Positions 1 to 7,597 of a DNA stretch of 20,546 nt are shown here, piece after piece. The position numbers and the translations under genes are program-made. Positions within the stretch are counted from its first letter, which is position 1. Every line of letters begins with the position of its first letter. The stretch spans positions 1 through 20,546 of the forward strand of contig JBEKHI010000110.1 in NCBI GenBank assembly GCA_050012355.1, in the 5' to 3' direction. This stretch comes from JBEKHI01 sp050012355. Lineage in GTDB: Bacteria > Actinomycetota > Actinomycetes > Streptosporangiales > Streptosporangiaceae. The notes below the pieces were generated by a model that was not told the origin of the DNA, did no database searches, and saw only the letters and a list, made by a program, of their open reading frames with translations.

Positions 1-1428
1 GCCCTGTGGCTGATCATCTGGCGGGTGGTGCAGGGCATCGGCGGTGCCTTCCTGTTCGCCAACTCCACCGCGATCATCACCGACGCCTTCAAGGCGAACC
101 AGCGCGGCACCGCACTGGGGATCAACTCGATCGCCGCGATCGGCGGATCGTTCCTGGGGCTGATCCTCGGTGGTGTCCTCGGCCCGCTGAACTGGCACTA
201 CGTCTTCCTGGTCTCCGCACCGGTCGGTGTGTTCGGCACGGTCTGGGCGTACTTCATGCTCAAGGACATCGGCCAGCGAAAGCCAGCCAAGATGGACTGG
301 TGGGGCAACATCCTGTTCGCGGTCGGGCTGATCGCGATCCTGATCGGCATCACCTACGGCCTGCAGCCCTACGGCGGCCATCCCATGGGATGGACAAGTC
401 CCTTCGTGCTAGGCAGCATGTTCGGGGGCCTGGCGCTCCTGGTGATCTTCGCGATAGTCGAGACCAAGGTCGCCGAGCCGCTGTTCAAGCTCGACCTGTT
501 CAAGATCCGGGCCTTCGCCTTCGGCAACATCGCGAACCTCATGGTGAGCCTCAGCCGGGGCGGCATGCAGTTCATGATGATCATCTGGCTGCAGGGCATC
601 TGGCTGCCGCTGCACGGCTACAGCTTCAGCCAGACACCGCTGTGGGCCGGGATCTACCTGGTCCCGCTGACCGTCGGCTTCCTGATCTCCGCGCCCGCGG
701 CCGGCGTCCTAAGCGACCACCTCGGCCAGAAGTGGTTCACGTCCGGCGGCGCCTTCGGCGCGGCGATCAGCTTCTTGCTGCTGATCGCTATCCCGGTGAA
801 CTTCTCGTACTGGGTATTCGCCCTGGTCATCGCGTTCAACGGGCTGGTCACCGGCCTGTTCGCGTCGCCGAACCGCGCCGAGATGATGAACGCGATCCCC
901 GCCGACCAGCGAGGCGCCGCGGGCGGCATGATGGCGACCGTCCAGAACACGTCGTTCGTGCTCAGCATCGGCATCTTCTTCTCGCTGATGGTGGCGGGCC
1001 TGTCAAGCTCGCTGCCGCACAGCATGTCCACCGGGCTGATCGCCCAGGGCATCCCGGCCAGCTACGCTCACGAGCTGTCCGTCCTGCCGCCGATCGGCGT
1101 GCTGTTCTCCGCGTTCCTCGGCTACAACCCGATGAAGGAACTGCTCGGCCCGCTGCTGAGCCACCTCAAGGGCGTCAACGCGAACTACCTGACCGGGCGC
1201 GAGTTCTTCCCCAAGCTCATCACCACGCCGTTCAGGGACGGGCTTCGCGAGGCGTTCCTGTTCGCGATCATCGCCAGCCTGGTCGCGGTAGTCGCCTCGC
1301 TGCTCACCGGCCAGCTACGGAAGCGGAGGGCGGAGAGTCTCGGCGAGGAGCTCGCGGGAGTCGCCGGCGAGGGAAGTTTCGAGCCCAGCGAGCTGGTGAC
1401 CCCGGACGCTCCGGAGGGACGTGGGTAG
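1..1428 (+). CDS. MFS transporter, DHA2-type drug/proton antiporter (5' truncated)
   Basis: This is a multi-pass inner-membrane transporter, probably a proton-driven exporter; the substrate cannot be read from sequence. The frame is open from base 1, so the true start lies upstream and about 100 N-terminal residues are missing. The visible 475 residues begin in what looks like the fourth helix (RVVQGIGGAFLFANS), followed by an antiporter-like Gly/Pro helix (LGLILGGVLGPLNW) and VFLVSAPVG. Many hydrophobic helices follow. The long loop before the last helix (GYNPMKELLGPLL, then FFPKLITTPFRDGLREAF) is typical of 14-helix DHA2 proteins. The C-terminal tail is Glu/Ser-rich and cytosolic-looking. 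It ends 120 bp before glmU and seems unrelated to that gene. Family confidence is high; drug export is inference. Confidence 0.9.
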   Translation, partial: ALWLIIWRVVQGIGGAFLFANSTAIITDAFKANQRGTALGINSIAAIGGSFLGLILGGVLGPLNWHYVFLVSAPVGVFGTVWAYFMLKDIGQRKPAKMDWWGNILFAVGLIAILIGITYGLQPYGGHPMGWTSPFVLGSMFGGLALLVIFAIVETKVAEPLFKLDLFKIRAFAFGNIANLMVSLSRGGMQFMMIIWLQGIWLPLHGYSFSQTPLWAGIYLVPLTVGFLISAPAAGVLSDHLGQKWFTSGGAFGAAISFLLLIAIPVNFSYWVFALVIAFNGLVTGLFASPNRAEMMNAIPADQRGAAGGMMATVQNTSFVLSIGIFFSLMVAGLSSSLPHSMSTGLIAQGIPASYAHELSVLPPIGVLFSAFLGYNPMKELLGPLLSHLKGVNANYLTGREFFPKLITTPFRDGLREAFLFAIIASLVAVVASLLTGQLRKRRAESLGEELAGVAGEGSFEPSELVTPDAPEGRG

Positions 1429-1472
1429 TTACCCTGGTACGACGCGGGATACCCAGTAAGGAAACGGGACGG

Positions 1473-1478
1473 TATCCT
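1473..1478 (+). promoter_or_regulatory. candidate glmU -10 box (TATCCT)
   Basis: TATCCT fits the actinobacterial TAnnnT -10 pattern and lies in the 120-bp gap between the exporter stop and glmU. No convincing -35 hexamer is visible at 17-18 bp upstream. The call was made by eye and is weak. Confidence 0.3.
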
Positions 1479-1548
1479 GCGGATGAGGGGCGGGTTAACA
1501 GGTATGAGACCTTTGCCCGCGAGCGACCACTCGAGGAGACCCTGCCGC

Positions 1549-2982
1549 GTGAGCGATAGTCGCCCGGCCGCCGTCATCATCCTCGCCGCTGGCGAGGGAA
1601 CCCGGATGAAATCCACGCTTCCTAAGGTCCTGCACCGCATCTGCGGCCGCAGCCTGCTGGGACACGCGATCGCCGCGGTCGGGGAGCTTGGCCCGCGCCG
1701 CGTGATCGTCGTGGCCGGTCATGGCCGGGACCAGGTAGCCGCGGAAACGCGAGAATACGCGCCGGATGCCGACGTCGTGATCCAGGACCAGCAGCTCGGC
1801 ACGGGGCACGCGGTCCGCATGGTGATCGAATCGCTTGGTGTGATTTCCGGCACAGTGATCGTGACGTACGCCGACATGCCGCTGGTGCGCGCGAGCACGT
1901 ACCGTGAGCTCGCGGACGCGCACGAGGCGGCCGGAAACGCGGTCACCGTGCTGACCGCTGATGGCGACTCCGAGGGCTACGGGCGGATCGTCCGCGACGC
2001 TAGCGGGCAGTTCGAGGCGATCGTCGAGCAGCGCGACGCCAGCCCGCGGCAGCGGAGAATCACCGAGTACAACTCGGGCTGTTACGCGTTCGACGGCGAC
2101 CTGCTGGCGGACGCCATCAAGCGGGTTACCAGCGACAATGACCAGCAGCAGGAGTACCTGACCGACGTGGTCGCGATTACCCGCGGCGACGGCCACCGGG
2201 TCGGCACCGTGCTCGCCGCCGACTCGGGCGAGGTGCTGGGCGTCAATGACCGCGTCCAGCTGGGCACCGCCCGCCGGGTACTCAACGAGCGGCTCGCCAT
2301 TTCCTTTATGCAAAACGGCGTGACCATCGTCGATCCGGCCACCACCTGGTTCGACGCGACCGTGACGATCGGGCGGGACTCCGAGATCGGCCCCGGCACC
2401 CAGCTGGAGGGCCGGACGGCCATCGGGCAAGGCGTCAGGATCGGTCCCGGGTGCACGCTCACCGACACCACCGTGGGCGACGGTGCCCGGCTGCGGCAGA
2501 CGGTCGCCGACCACGCCGAGGTCGGCAGCGACGTGACCGTCGGTCCGTACGCCTACCTGCGTCCCGGGACACAGATCGCCGACCGCGCGCACATCGGCTG
2601 CCACGTTGAGCTGAAGAACGCCGTCGTGGGCGAGGGGGCGAAGGTCCCGCATCTCACCTATGTGGGTGACGCTGACATCGGGACGGGCGCCAACATCGGC
2701 GCCGGGACGATCTTCGCGAACTACGACGGAATGCGTAAGCATCACACGACGGTCGGGGAGCACGCGTTCGTCGGTAGCGACAGCGTGCTGATCGCCCCGG
2801 TAACCATCGGCGACGGTGCCTACACGGCGGCCGGTTCCGCGATCGATCAGGACGTCGCGCCCGGGGCGCTCGGTGTCGCGCGCGGCCGTCAGCACAACTC
2901 CGACGGCTGGGTACTCAGGAAACGCGAGGGAACAGCGTCGGCCGAGGCAGCTGGTCGCGTCGTTATGGACGAGGAAAGGTAA
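1549..2982 (+). CDS. glmU: bifunctional GlmU: glucosamine-1-phosphate N-acetyltransferase / UDP-GlcNAc pyrophosphorylase
   Basis: This cytosolic enzyme makes UDP-GlcNAc for peptidoglycan: it acetylates glucosamine-1-phosphate, then transfers UMP from UTP. The 477 residues show the N-terminal nucleotidyltransferase motif LAAGEGTRMKSTLPKVLH (about 12-29), QLGTGHAV, the uridyl-site segment EYNSGCYAF and GVNDRVQL. A left-handed beta-helix with hexapeptide repeats follows, including GAGTIFANYDG and the acetyl-CoA-side segment GSDSVLIAPVTIGDGAYTAAGS. GTG 1549 is chosen because GAGGAG (1533-1538) sits 10 nt upstream and the first motif then falls at the usual distance. An in-frame ATG at 1483 would add 22 residues unlike the family. 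The usual GD.PL metal motif reads ADMPL, keeping the Asp. The gene ends 5 bp before prs, so the two are probably cotranscribed. Confidence 0.97.
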   Translation: MSDSRPAAVIILAAGEGTRMKSTLPKVLHRICGRSLLGHAIAAVGELGPRRVIVVAGHGRDQVAAETREYAPDADVVIQDQQLGTGHAVRMVIESLGVISGTVIVTYADMPLVRASTYRELADAHEAAGNAVTVLTADGDSEGYGRIVRDASGQFEAIVEQRDASPRQRRITEYNSGCYAFDGDLLADAIKRVTSDNDQQQEYLTDVVAITRGDGHRVGTVLAADSGEVLGVNDRVQLGTARRVLNERLAISFMQNGVTIVDPATTWFDATVTIGRDSEIGPGTQLEGRTAIGQGVRIGPGCTLTDTTVGDGARLRQTVADHAEVGSDVTVGPYAYLRPGTQIADRAHIGCHVELKNAVVGEGAKVPHLTYVGDADIGTGANIGAGTIFANYDGMRKHHTTVGEHAFVGSDSVLIAPVTIGDGAYTAAGSAIDQDVAPGALGVARGRQHNSDGWVLRKREGTASAEAAGRVVMDEER

Positions 2983-2987
2983 CGGAC

Positions 2988-3965
2988 GTGTCCGGACTGA
3001 CGACGCCGAACCAGAAAAAAATGATGCTCTTCTCCGGGCGGGCGTTCCCGGAACTGGCAGAAGAGGTCGCCGAGTGCCTGGGGATCGACGCCACGCCAGC
3101 GAAGCTGTACGACTTCGCGAACGGCGAGATCATGGTCCGCTACCTCGAATCGGTGCGCGGCTCCGACGCGTTCGTCATCCAGTCGCACACCGCGCCGATC
3201 AACGAGTGGATCATGGAGCACCTGATCATGGTCGACGCGCTCAAGCGCGCCTCGGCCAAGCGGATCACCGTGGTCACGCCGTTTTTCGGGTACGCGCGGC
3301 AGGACAAGAAGAGCCGGGGCCGGGAGCCGATCTCCGCGCGGCTGATGGCGGACCTGTTCGAGACCGCCGGTGCGGACCGGATAATGGCCGTTGACCTGCA
3401 CACCGCGCAGATCCAGGGGTTCTTCGATGGGCCGGTGGATCATCTGTTCGCGCTGCCGATACTGGCCGACTATCTGGAGGCCAAGCTCGACGTCGCCAAC
3501 GTGACGGTCGTCGCCCCCGACGCCGGGCGGGTCCGGGTCTGTGAGCGGTGGACCGACCGGCTGGGATGCCCGCTGGCGATTATCCACAAGCGGCGCGACC
3601 CGGATGTGGCTAACCAGGTCAAGGTCTTCGAGGTCGTCGGGCAGGTGGCCGGGCGCAGCTGCATTCTGGTGGACGACATGATCGACACCGGCGGCACGAT
3701 CGCGAAGGCCGCGGACGCGCTATTCGAGCAGGGCGCGGCGAACGTGATCGTGGCGGCCACCCACGGCGTGCTGTCCGGGCCGGCGGTGGACACGCTGAAG
3801 AACTCGAAGATCAGCGAGGTCGTGATCACCAACACGCTCCCGATCGCGGTCGAAAAGCGGTTCGACAAGCTCACCGTGCTGTCCATCGCCCCGCTGATCG
3901 CGCGCGCCATCAGCGAAGTCTTCAGCGACGGCTCGGTAACGTCCCTATTCGACGGCCAGTCCTGA
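2988..3965 (+). CDS. prs: ribose-phosphate pyrophosphokinase (PRPP synthetase)
   Basis: This enzyme transfers pyrophosphate from ATP to ribose-5-phosphate, giving PRPP for nucleotides, histidine, tryptophan and NAD. The 325-residue protein is full length for class I Prs. It shows the N-terminal LFSGRAFPELAEEV, FANGEIMVR, the ATP-binding stretch TPFFGYARQDKKSRGREPISARL, the metal-binding segment VDLHTAQIQGFF, and the PRPP loop ILVDDMIDTGGTI. The GTG start has AAGG-type Shine-Dalgarno sequence (GAGGAAAGG, 2971-2979) 8 nt upstream, placed over the end of glmU. This pairing is conserved in actinobacteria, where rplY and pth normally follow; here a regulatory insertion intervenes. Confidence 0.98.
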   Translation: MSGLTTPNQKKMMLFSGRAFPELAEEVAECLGIDATPAKLYDFANGEIMVRYLESVRGSDAFVIQSHTAPINEWIMEHLIMVDALKRASAKRITVVTPFFGYARQDKKSRGREPISARLMADLFETAGADRIMAVDLHTAQIQGFFDGPVDHLFALPILADYLEAKLDVANVTVVAPDAGRVRVCERWTDRLGCPLAIIHKRRDPDVANQVKVFEVVGQVAGRSCILVDDMIDTGGTIAKAADALFEQGAANVIVAATHGVLSGPAVDTLKNSKISEVVITNTLPIAVEKRFDKLTVLSIAPLIARAISEVFSDGSVTSLFDGQS

Positions 3966-3969
3966 TTCT

Positions 3970-4019
3970 GGTGAATGCCGCACCAACCCGCAAAGAGCCT
4001 GGTTAATGCAGCACCAACC
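3970..4019. repeat. imperfect 19-bp direct repeat just after prs
   Basis: GGTGAATGCCGCACCAACC (3970-3988) recurs as GGTTAATGCAGCACCAACC (4001-4019), with 17 of 19 bases identical and a 31-bp period. The first copy begins five bases after the prs stop codon. The role is unknown; it may be a duplication or a binding site. Confidence 0.6.
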
Positions 4020-4065
4020 ATGATCATCGGGCGCGACGGCACGACCGGATCGTGGGCCGAGGTGA

Positions 4066-4108
4066 CCGTTGTCCCCGCCCCCGCCGTGGGGTGCAACGGG
4101 GACAACGG
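4066..4108. repeat. perfect 12-bp inverted repeat (nested hairpin)
   Basis: Arms CCGTTGTCCCCG (4066-4077) and CGGGGACAACGG (4097-4108) are perfect complements around a 19-nt loop. Inside the loop CCCC (4079-4082) and GGGG (4088-4091) can add a second stem. No T-tract follows, so it could be a structured RNA or a site in DNA rather than a classic terminator. Confidence 0.7.
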
Positions 4109-4212
4109 CCTCGACCCCCCTCGCGTGAACCGCCGCGCCCACCTCGCGGCGCCGGGTCGTGCGGCCCTGGCTACGAATGCCGGTCCCTGCCTCGCGCCAG
4201 GACCGCGACCCA

Positions 4213-4244
4213 CCCGCCCGCCGATGCCCCAGTCGGCGGGCGGG
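4213..4244 (+). terminator. strong GC hairpin, candidate terminator of glmU-prs
   Basis: Arms CCCGCCCGCCGA (4213-4224) and TCGGCGGGCGGG (4233-4244) form a perfect 12-bp stem with an 8-nt loop, followed by CGCTTG. This matches the T-poor hairpin terminators common in high-GC actinobacteria. It lies about 250 bp after prs, so an unusually long 3' UTR would be implied. Confidence 0.5.
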
Positions 4245-4291
4245 CGCTTGCGGTGCCCCGATGATCGATGGGCGACGCTGCCCAGGAGACT

Positions 4292-4330
4292 CCGGACCGG
4301 ACGACGCCCCCGTTAGGCCGTCCGGTCCGG
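4292..4330. repeat. perfect 12-bp inverted repeat
   Basis: Arms CCGGACCGGACG (4292-4303) and CGTCCGGTCCGG (4319-4330) pair perfectly around a 15-nt loop. It is the third 12-bp perfect inverted repeat within 270 bp. No T-tract follows. It could be a second terminator shielding the regulator, or a protein-binding site. Confidence 0.65.
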
Positions 4331-4364
4331 GCCGGGAACCTGACTTGATCATGCCGGTGGGTGA

Positions 4365-4430
4365 TTACGGACCGCTTAAGTTACGGACCGTTGTTGCGGA
4401 CACGAGGCTGTTGTTGCGGACACGAGGCTG
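4365..4430. promoter_or_regulatory. array of TTRCGGAC words with a perfect 20-bp tandem repeat; candidate operator
   Basis: TTACGGACCG occurs at 4365-4374 and 4381-4390. Directly after it, TTGTTGCGGACACGAGGCTG is present twice without mismatch or gap (4391-4410, 4411-4430). All four units share TTRCGGAC (starts 4365, 4381, 4394, 4414). The array lies 163-228 bp before the regulator start. Direct-repeat operators are characteristic of OmpR-fold SARP regulators, so autoregulation is a reasonable inference, but the word is not one I recognise. Confidence 0.55.
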
Positions 4431-4432
4431 TT

Positions 4433-4442
4433 ACAGCGCTGT
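4433..4442. promoter_or_regulatory. 10-bp palindrome ACAGCGCTGT
   Basis: This perfect palindrome starts three bases after the 20-bp tandem repeat and lies upstream of the possible -35 element of the regulator gene. It could be a dimer binding site; a palindrome of this length can also occur by chance. Confidence 0.3.
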
Positions 4443-4462
4443 CGTCCGGATTTACCGCAGGA

Positions 4463-4490
4463 TTGAGTCGTGATTAAGTAGGTTTAGACC
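4463..4490 (+). promoter_or_regulatory. weak candidate promoter for the AfsR-like gene
   Basis: TTGAGT (4463-4468) and TAGACC (4485-4490), 16 bp apart, are the best-spaced pair I see downstream of the repeat array; the -10 lacks the final T. An alternative -10 is TACAGT (4543-4548) without a clear -35. A weak promoter that needs an activator would fit the upstream repeats. Confidence 0.25.
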
Positions 4491-4569
4491 GGCCGGACGG
4501 GGCGCCGCCCCGTGATGGGGGCGTCAAGCGCGGTGACACGGTTACAGTGCGCATAGGGAGGCGGCGGTG

Positions 4570-4593
4570 ATGGACCCGGGCGGACGCGACTGA
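4570..4593 (+). CDS. possible 7-codon leader ORF coupled to the regulator
   Basis: The best Shine-Dalgarno sequence in this region, AGGGAGG (4555-4561), sits 8 nt before ATG 4570 and not before the regulator start. That ATG opens a short frame, MDPGGRD, whose TGA (4591-4593) shares its last base with the regulator ATG (TGATG). The regulator itself has only a weak GGGCGGA (4578-4584), and its frame has a TAG at 4554 with no upstream ATG or GTG. The geometry suggests translational coupling through a tiny leader peptide. Expression is inferred only, and the peptide may have no function beyond ribosome delivery. Confidence 0.45.
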   Translation: MDPGGRD

Positions 4594-7562
4594 TGCGTTT
4601 CCGCGTACTAGGTGCGCTGGAAGTGCTCGCTGGCGACGAATGGCAGACGATCGGCGCGCGCAAGTGGCGATCGCTGCTGGCGACCCTGCTGCTGAACGCG
4701 GGGCGCACCGTCTCGGTCGACACGCTGACCGACGCGATCTGGGGTGACGAGCCGCCGGCCAAGGCCGCGAACCTAGTCAGCATCTACGTGTTGCGGCTGC
4801 GACGGCTGCTCGGCGATCCCGAAGGTCAGCTGGTCGTCACCCGCGCTCCCGGCTACTTCATCCGGGTCGAGCCCGGCGACGTGGACGCCGTCCGCTTCGA
4901 GCAGCTAGCCGGCGAAGGCCGCCGCGTGCTGGCCACCGACCCTGAGCGAGCCGCCGCCATCCTCAATGAGGCGCTTGAGCTGTGGCATGGTGAGGCGCTA
5001 GAGGACATCCCGCCGTCCTCCTACATCGAGGCCGAGGCGGAACGGCTAAGCGAGCTCCGGCTGGCCGCCGCCGAGCTCCGCATCGAGGCGGACCTCGAGT
5101 GCGGCCGGTATGCCCAGGTCGTGCCCGAGCTGCGCGGGATGCTCTCCAGCAATCCGCTCAGGGAACGGCTGTGGCTGCTGCTGATGCACGCCCTGGACGG
5201 CGACGGTCGCCGTGCGGAGGCGCTAGAAGCGTACGCGCAGGCCGGCGAGGCGATCGCGGACCAGCTTGGCGTGGATCCAGGCACCGAGTTGCGGCGACTG
5301 CACCAGGAGCTGCTCGAGTCGGATACCTCGGCGGCGCCGCAGCCGCAGCCGCAGCCGCGGCCGCGGCCGAAGCCCAGGCCGAAGAAGGCGACCGCACCGA
5401 AACCTGAGCCGGCGCCAGCACCGGCGGTAGTTGCCGAGCCCGCCCCAGCGCCGGAGCCCTCGCGGGTGGAGGAACCCGTGCTACCGGTCGGCTCGGTGGC
5501 GGTCGGGACAGTGCCGGCGTCCGCCCCGCCCAGGCGCGACATGTGGCCTCCAGTGCCGAGCCCGGCGCAGCTTCCCACCGACATCGGCGACTTCACCGGG
5601 CGTACTGAGCTTGTCGATCACATGTGCGGGATGCTCGCGGCGCGCGAGGGCGACAGCCCGGGAGCGGTGCCGGTCGTGGTCGTCGCGGGTTCGGGCGGGC
5701 TTGGTAAGACGAGCCTGGCCATCCACGCGGCGCACCGGCTGCGTGACCAGTACCCGGATGGCCAGCTCTACGTGGACTTGCTCGGCGCCACAGCGCAACC
5801 GCAGGCGCCGGCCGACGTGCTCGCGCGGTTCCTGCGTGATCTCGGCGTGGAGAGCACCCAGGTGCCCGCCGACATCGAGGAACGGGCCGCGCTGTACCGG
5901 ACGCGACTGGCGGGACGCCGGGTCCTGGTGCTGCTCGACAACGCGCGAGATGCCGCCCAGGTGCGCCGGCTGCTGCCTGGCAGCTCGACCTGCGCTGTCA
6001 TCGTCACTGCCCGCAGCCGGATGCCCGATCTGGCGAGCACCCGCCTAGTCGACCTCGAGGTGCTGGACGACGACGAGTCGCTGACCCTTTTCACCAGGAT
6101 CGTCGGGGAGCAGCGGGCCGCCGCCGAGCCCGAGTCGACCGCGGAGGTTCTGGTCGCCTGTGCCGGGCTGCCGCTTGCCATCCGGATCTGCGCCGCCCGC
6201 CTCGCGGCCCGGAGCCGGTGGTCCATCAAGACCCTGGCCGAACGGCTGCGCGCGCGGCTGCTGGATGAGCTGCGGACCGGTGACATGGCGGTCCGCGCCA
6301 GCTTCCAGGTCAGCTTCGACAGCCTGCGCGGCCCGGGGGATCCGGCCCGCGCGTTCCGGCTGCTCGGGTTGTGGCAGGGACCGTTCATCAGCCTGCCGGC
6401 CGCTGCCGCGCTCCTGGGCCGGGATGAGGACGAGACCGCCGATACGCTTGAGATTCTTATCGACGCCTACCTGCTTGAGTCGCCGGCGCCTGATCAGTAC
6501 CGCTTCCACGACCTGCTGCGCGTTTACGCGGCCGAACGAGCCCGCGCCGAGGAGACTGAGCCGAACCGGCAAGCAGCGCTGCACAGGTTGCTTTCTTGGT
6601 ACCTGCATACGACCGACTCAGCAGCGCAGGCGATCCGGCCATATCGGCTGATCCGGACCGAGCTTGCCGGGCTCCCCAACGAAGTCCACGCGCTCGAATT
6701 CGCGGATGCGGACGCGGCCCTCGACTGGTGCGAGGACGAACGAGTGAGTCTGGTGGCCGCGACCCGTCAGGCGGCTGCCAACGGGCAAGACCAGATCGCG
6801 TGGCAGCTTCCGTCAGCTTGGTCGCCATTCTTCAACCGGCGCGGATACCGCGGTGACTGGATCGCCTCACACGAAATCGCACTAGCTAGCGCCCGGAGAC
6901 TCGGCGATCTCGCTGGCGAGGCACTAGTCCTGAACAACCTGGGGATGGCGTACCAGGACCTGGAGATGGATACCGCGGTCGGCTACTTCGAGCAGGCGCT
7001 GGCCATCCGCCGCAAGAGCGGTGATCCGCTCGGCGAGGCACAGACCGCGATCAACTTGGATGACACGTTCTTGCGCTGGGAGCGGTTCGCGACGGTGGTC
7101 GAGGCGCACGAACAGACGCTGGCCAGCCAGCGGCGCGCGGGTTCTCGCACCACCGAAGCCATTGCCATGAACAACGTGGGCGAGGCGTATCTCGGGCTCG
7201 GTCAGCTGACGGAGGCCGTGCGGTGCCTTCGTCAAGCGGAGGAGATCTTCCGCGAGACAAGAGATGACCTTGGCCTCGGCTGGGCATTGCAGAACCTCGG
7301 TACGGCCCAGCTAGCGCTCGATCACTCCGACGACGGCCTCGCCAGCTTGCGCCAGGCGGTCAGGATCTTTCATTCAGTCCGCGAACGTCGTGGAGAAGCG
7401 TCCGCCCTCATGCGCTTGGGCACCGCCTGTAGTCGCCGTGGCCTCTTCGCCGAGGCCCGAGATTCACTGGATCACGCCCACGAGATTTTCGTCCAGCTCC
7501 ACGACAATGCCCAGGCAGACAGGGTCCATGCTGAGATCGAGGCCCTCGCTAAGTCCCAGTAG
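4593..7562 (+). CDS. AfsR-like SARP regulator (OmpR winged helix, BTAD, NB-ARC ATPase, TPR)
   Basis: This is a cytosolic transcriptional activator of the large SARP/STAND type, probably controlling secondary metabolism or development. Its 989 residues match the length and order of Streptomyces AfsR (about 993). Residues 1-92 form an OmpR-like winged helix (LVSIYVLRLRRLLG, RAPGYFIRV), and about 97-243 the BTAD helical domain. A Pro-rich linker (about 244-325) contains alternating PQ, PR and PK. NB-ARC follows, with Walker A GSGGLGKTS (near 366), Walker B VLVLLDNARD (near 446), GLPLAIR (near 524) and RFHDLLRVYA (near 638). The C-terminal 250 residues hold TPR-type repeats (NNLGMAYQDLEM, MNNVGEAYLGLGQL, QNLGTAQLALDHS); one is degenerate (INLDDTFLRWERF). 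It sits between prs and rplY and is followed by the small repeat protein. The effector and targets are unknown. Confidence 0.93.
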   Translation: MRFRVLGALEVLAGDEWQTIGARKWRSLLATLLLNAGRTVSVDTLTDAIWGDEPPAKAANLVSIYVLRLRRLLGDPEGQLVVTRAPGYFIRVEPGDVDAVRFEQLAGEGRRVLATDPERAAAILNEALELWHGEALEDIPPSSYIEAEAERLSELRLAAAELRIEADLECGRYAQVVPELRGMLSSNPLRERLWLLLMHALDGDGRRAEALEAYAQAGEAIADQLGVDPGTELRRLHQELLESDTSAAPQPQPQPRPRPKPRPKKATAPKPEPAPAPAVVAEPAPAPEPSRVEEPVLPVGSVAVGTVPASAPPRRDMWPPVPSPAQLPTDIGDFTGRTELVDHMCGMLAAREGDSPGAVPVVVVAGSGGLGKTSLAIHAAHRLRDQYPDGQLYVDLLGATAQPQAPADVLARFLRDLGVESTQVPADIEERAALYRTRLAGRRVLVLLDNARDAAQVRRLLPGSSTCAVIVTARSRMPDLASTRLVDLEVLDDDESLTLFTRIVGEQRAAAEPESTAEVLVACAGLPLAIRICAARLAARSRWSIKTLAERLRARLLDELRTGDMAVRASFQVSFDSLRGPGDPARAFRLLGLWQGPFISLPAAAALLGRDEDETADTLEILIDAYLLESPAPDQYRFHDLLRVYAAERARAEETEPNRQAALHRLLSWYLHTTDSAAQAIRPYRLIRTELAGLPNEVHALEFADADAALDWCEDERVSLVAATRQAAANGQDQIAWQLPSAWSPFFNRRGYRGDWIASHEIALASARRLGDLAGEALVLNNLGMAYQDLEMDTAVGYFEQALAIRRKSGDPLGEAQTAINLDDTFLRWERFATVVEAHEQTLASQRRAGSRTTEAIAMNNVGEAYLGLGQLTEAVRCLRQAEEIFRETRDDLGLGWALQNLGTAQLALDHSDDGLASLRQAVRIFHSVRERRGEASALMRLGTACSRRGLFAEARDSLDHAHEIFVQLHDNAQADRVHAEIEALAKSQ
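5329..5400 (+). repeat. low-complexity Pro-rich linker repeat in the regulator gene
   Basis: Hexanucleotide-like runs (CCGCAG, CCGCGG, CCGAAG) encode PQPQPQPRPRPKPRPKK, joining the BTAD and NB-ARC domains. The repeat is in frame with the protein and probably changes length by slippage. Confidence 0.7.
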
Positions 7563-7597
7563 CGAAAAGTGACATGGTGATCATGACGCTCATCCGC

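Larger units (their letters stand above)
3966..4569. other. repeat- and hairpin-rich intergenic region
   Basis: About 600 bp without a convincing gene separate prs from the AfsR-like regulator. In order it contains an imperfect 19-bp direct repeat, three perfect 12-bp inverted repeats, a set of four TTRCGGAC words including a perfect 20-bp tandem duplication, a 10-bp palindrome, and a small GC hairpin (ACGGGGC / GCCCCGT, 4497-4513). Short open frames (for example 3975-4316 and 4159-4473) are Arg/Pro-rich, have no recognisable domain and cross the inverted repeats, so I do not call them. No tRNA-like cloverleaf was seen. Confidence 0.7.

Noticed and set aside
1495..2895. Long open frame on the minus strand opposite glmU
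   Set aside because: High-GC codon bias leaves long shadow frames; the glmU protein has full motifs, and the antisense product shows no recognisable domain.
3975..4473. Short + strand frames (113 and 104 aa) between prs and the regulator
   Set aside because: They cross the inverted repeats, are Arg/Pro-rich, lack ribosome sites and resemble no family.
3966..4592. tRNA gene or insertion-sequence remnant in the long intergenic region
   Set aside because: No cloverleaf, T-loop consensus or transposase fragment was seen; the inverted repeats have unrelated sequences and are not paired element ends.
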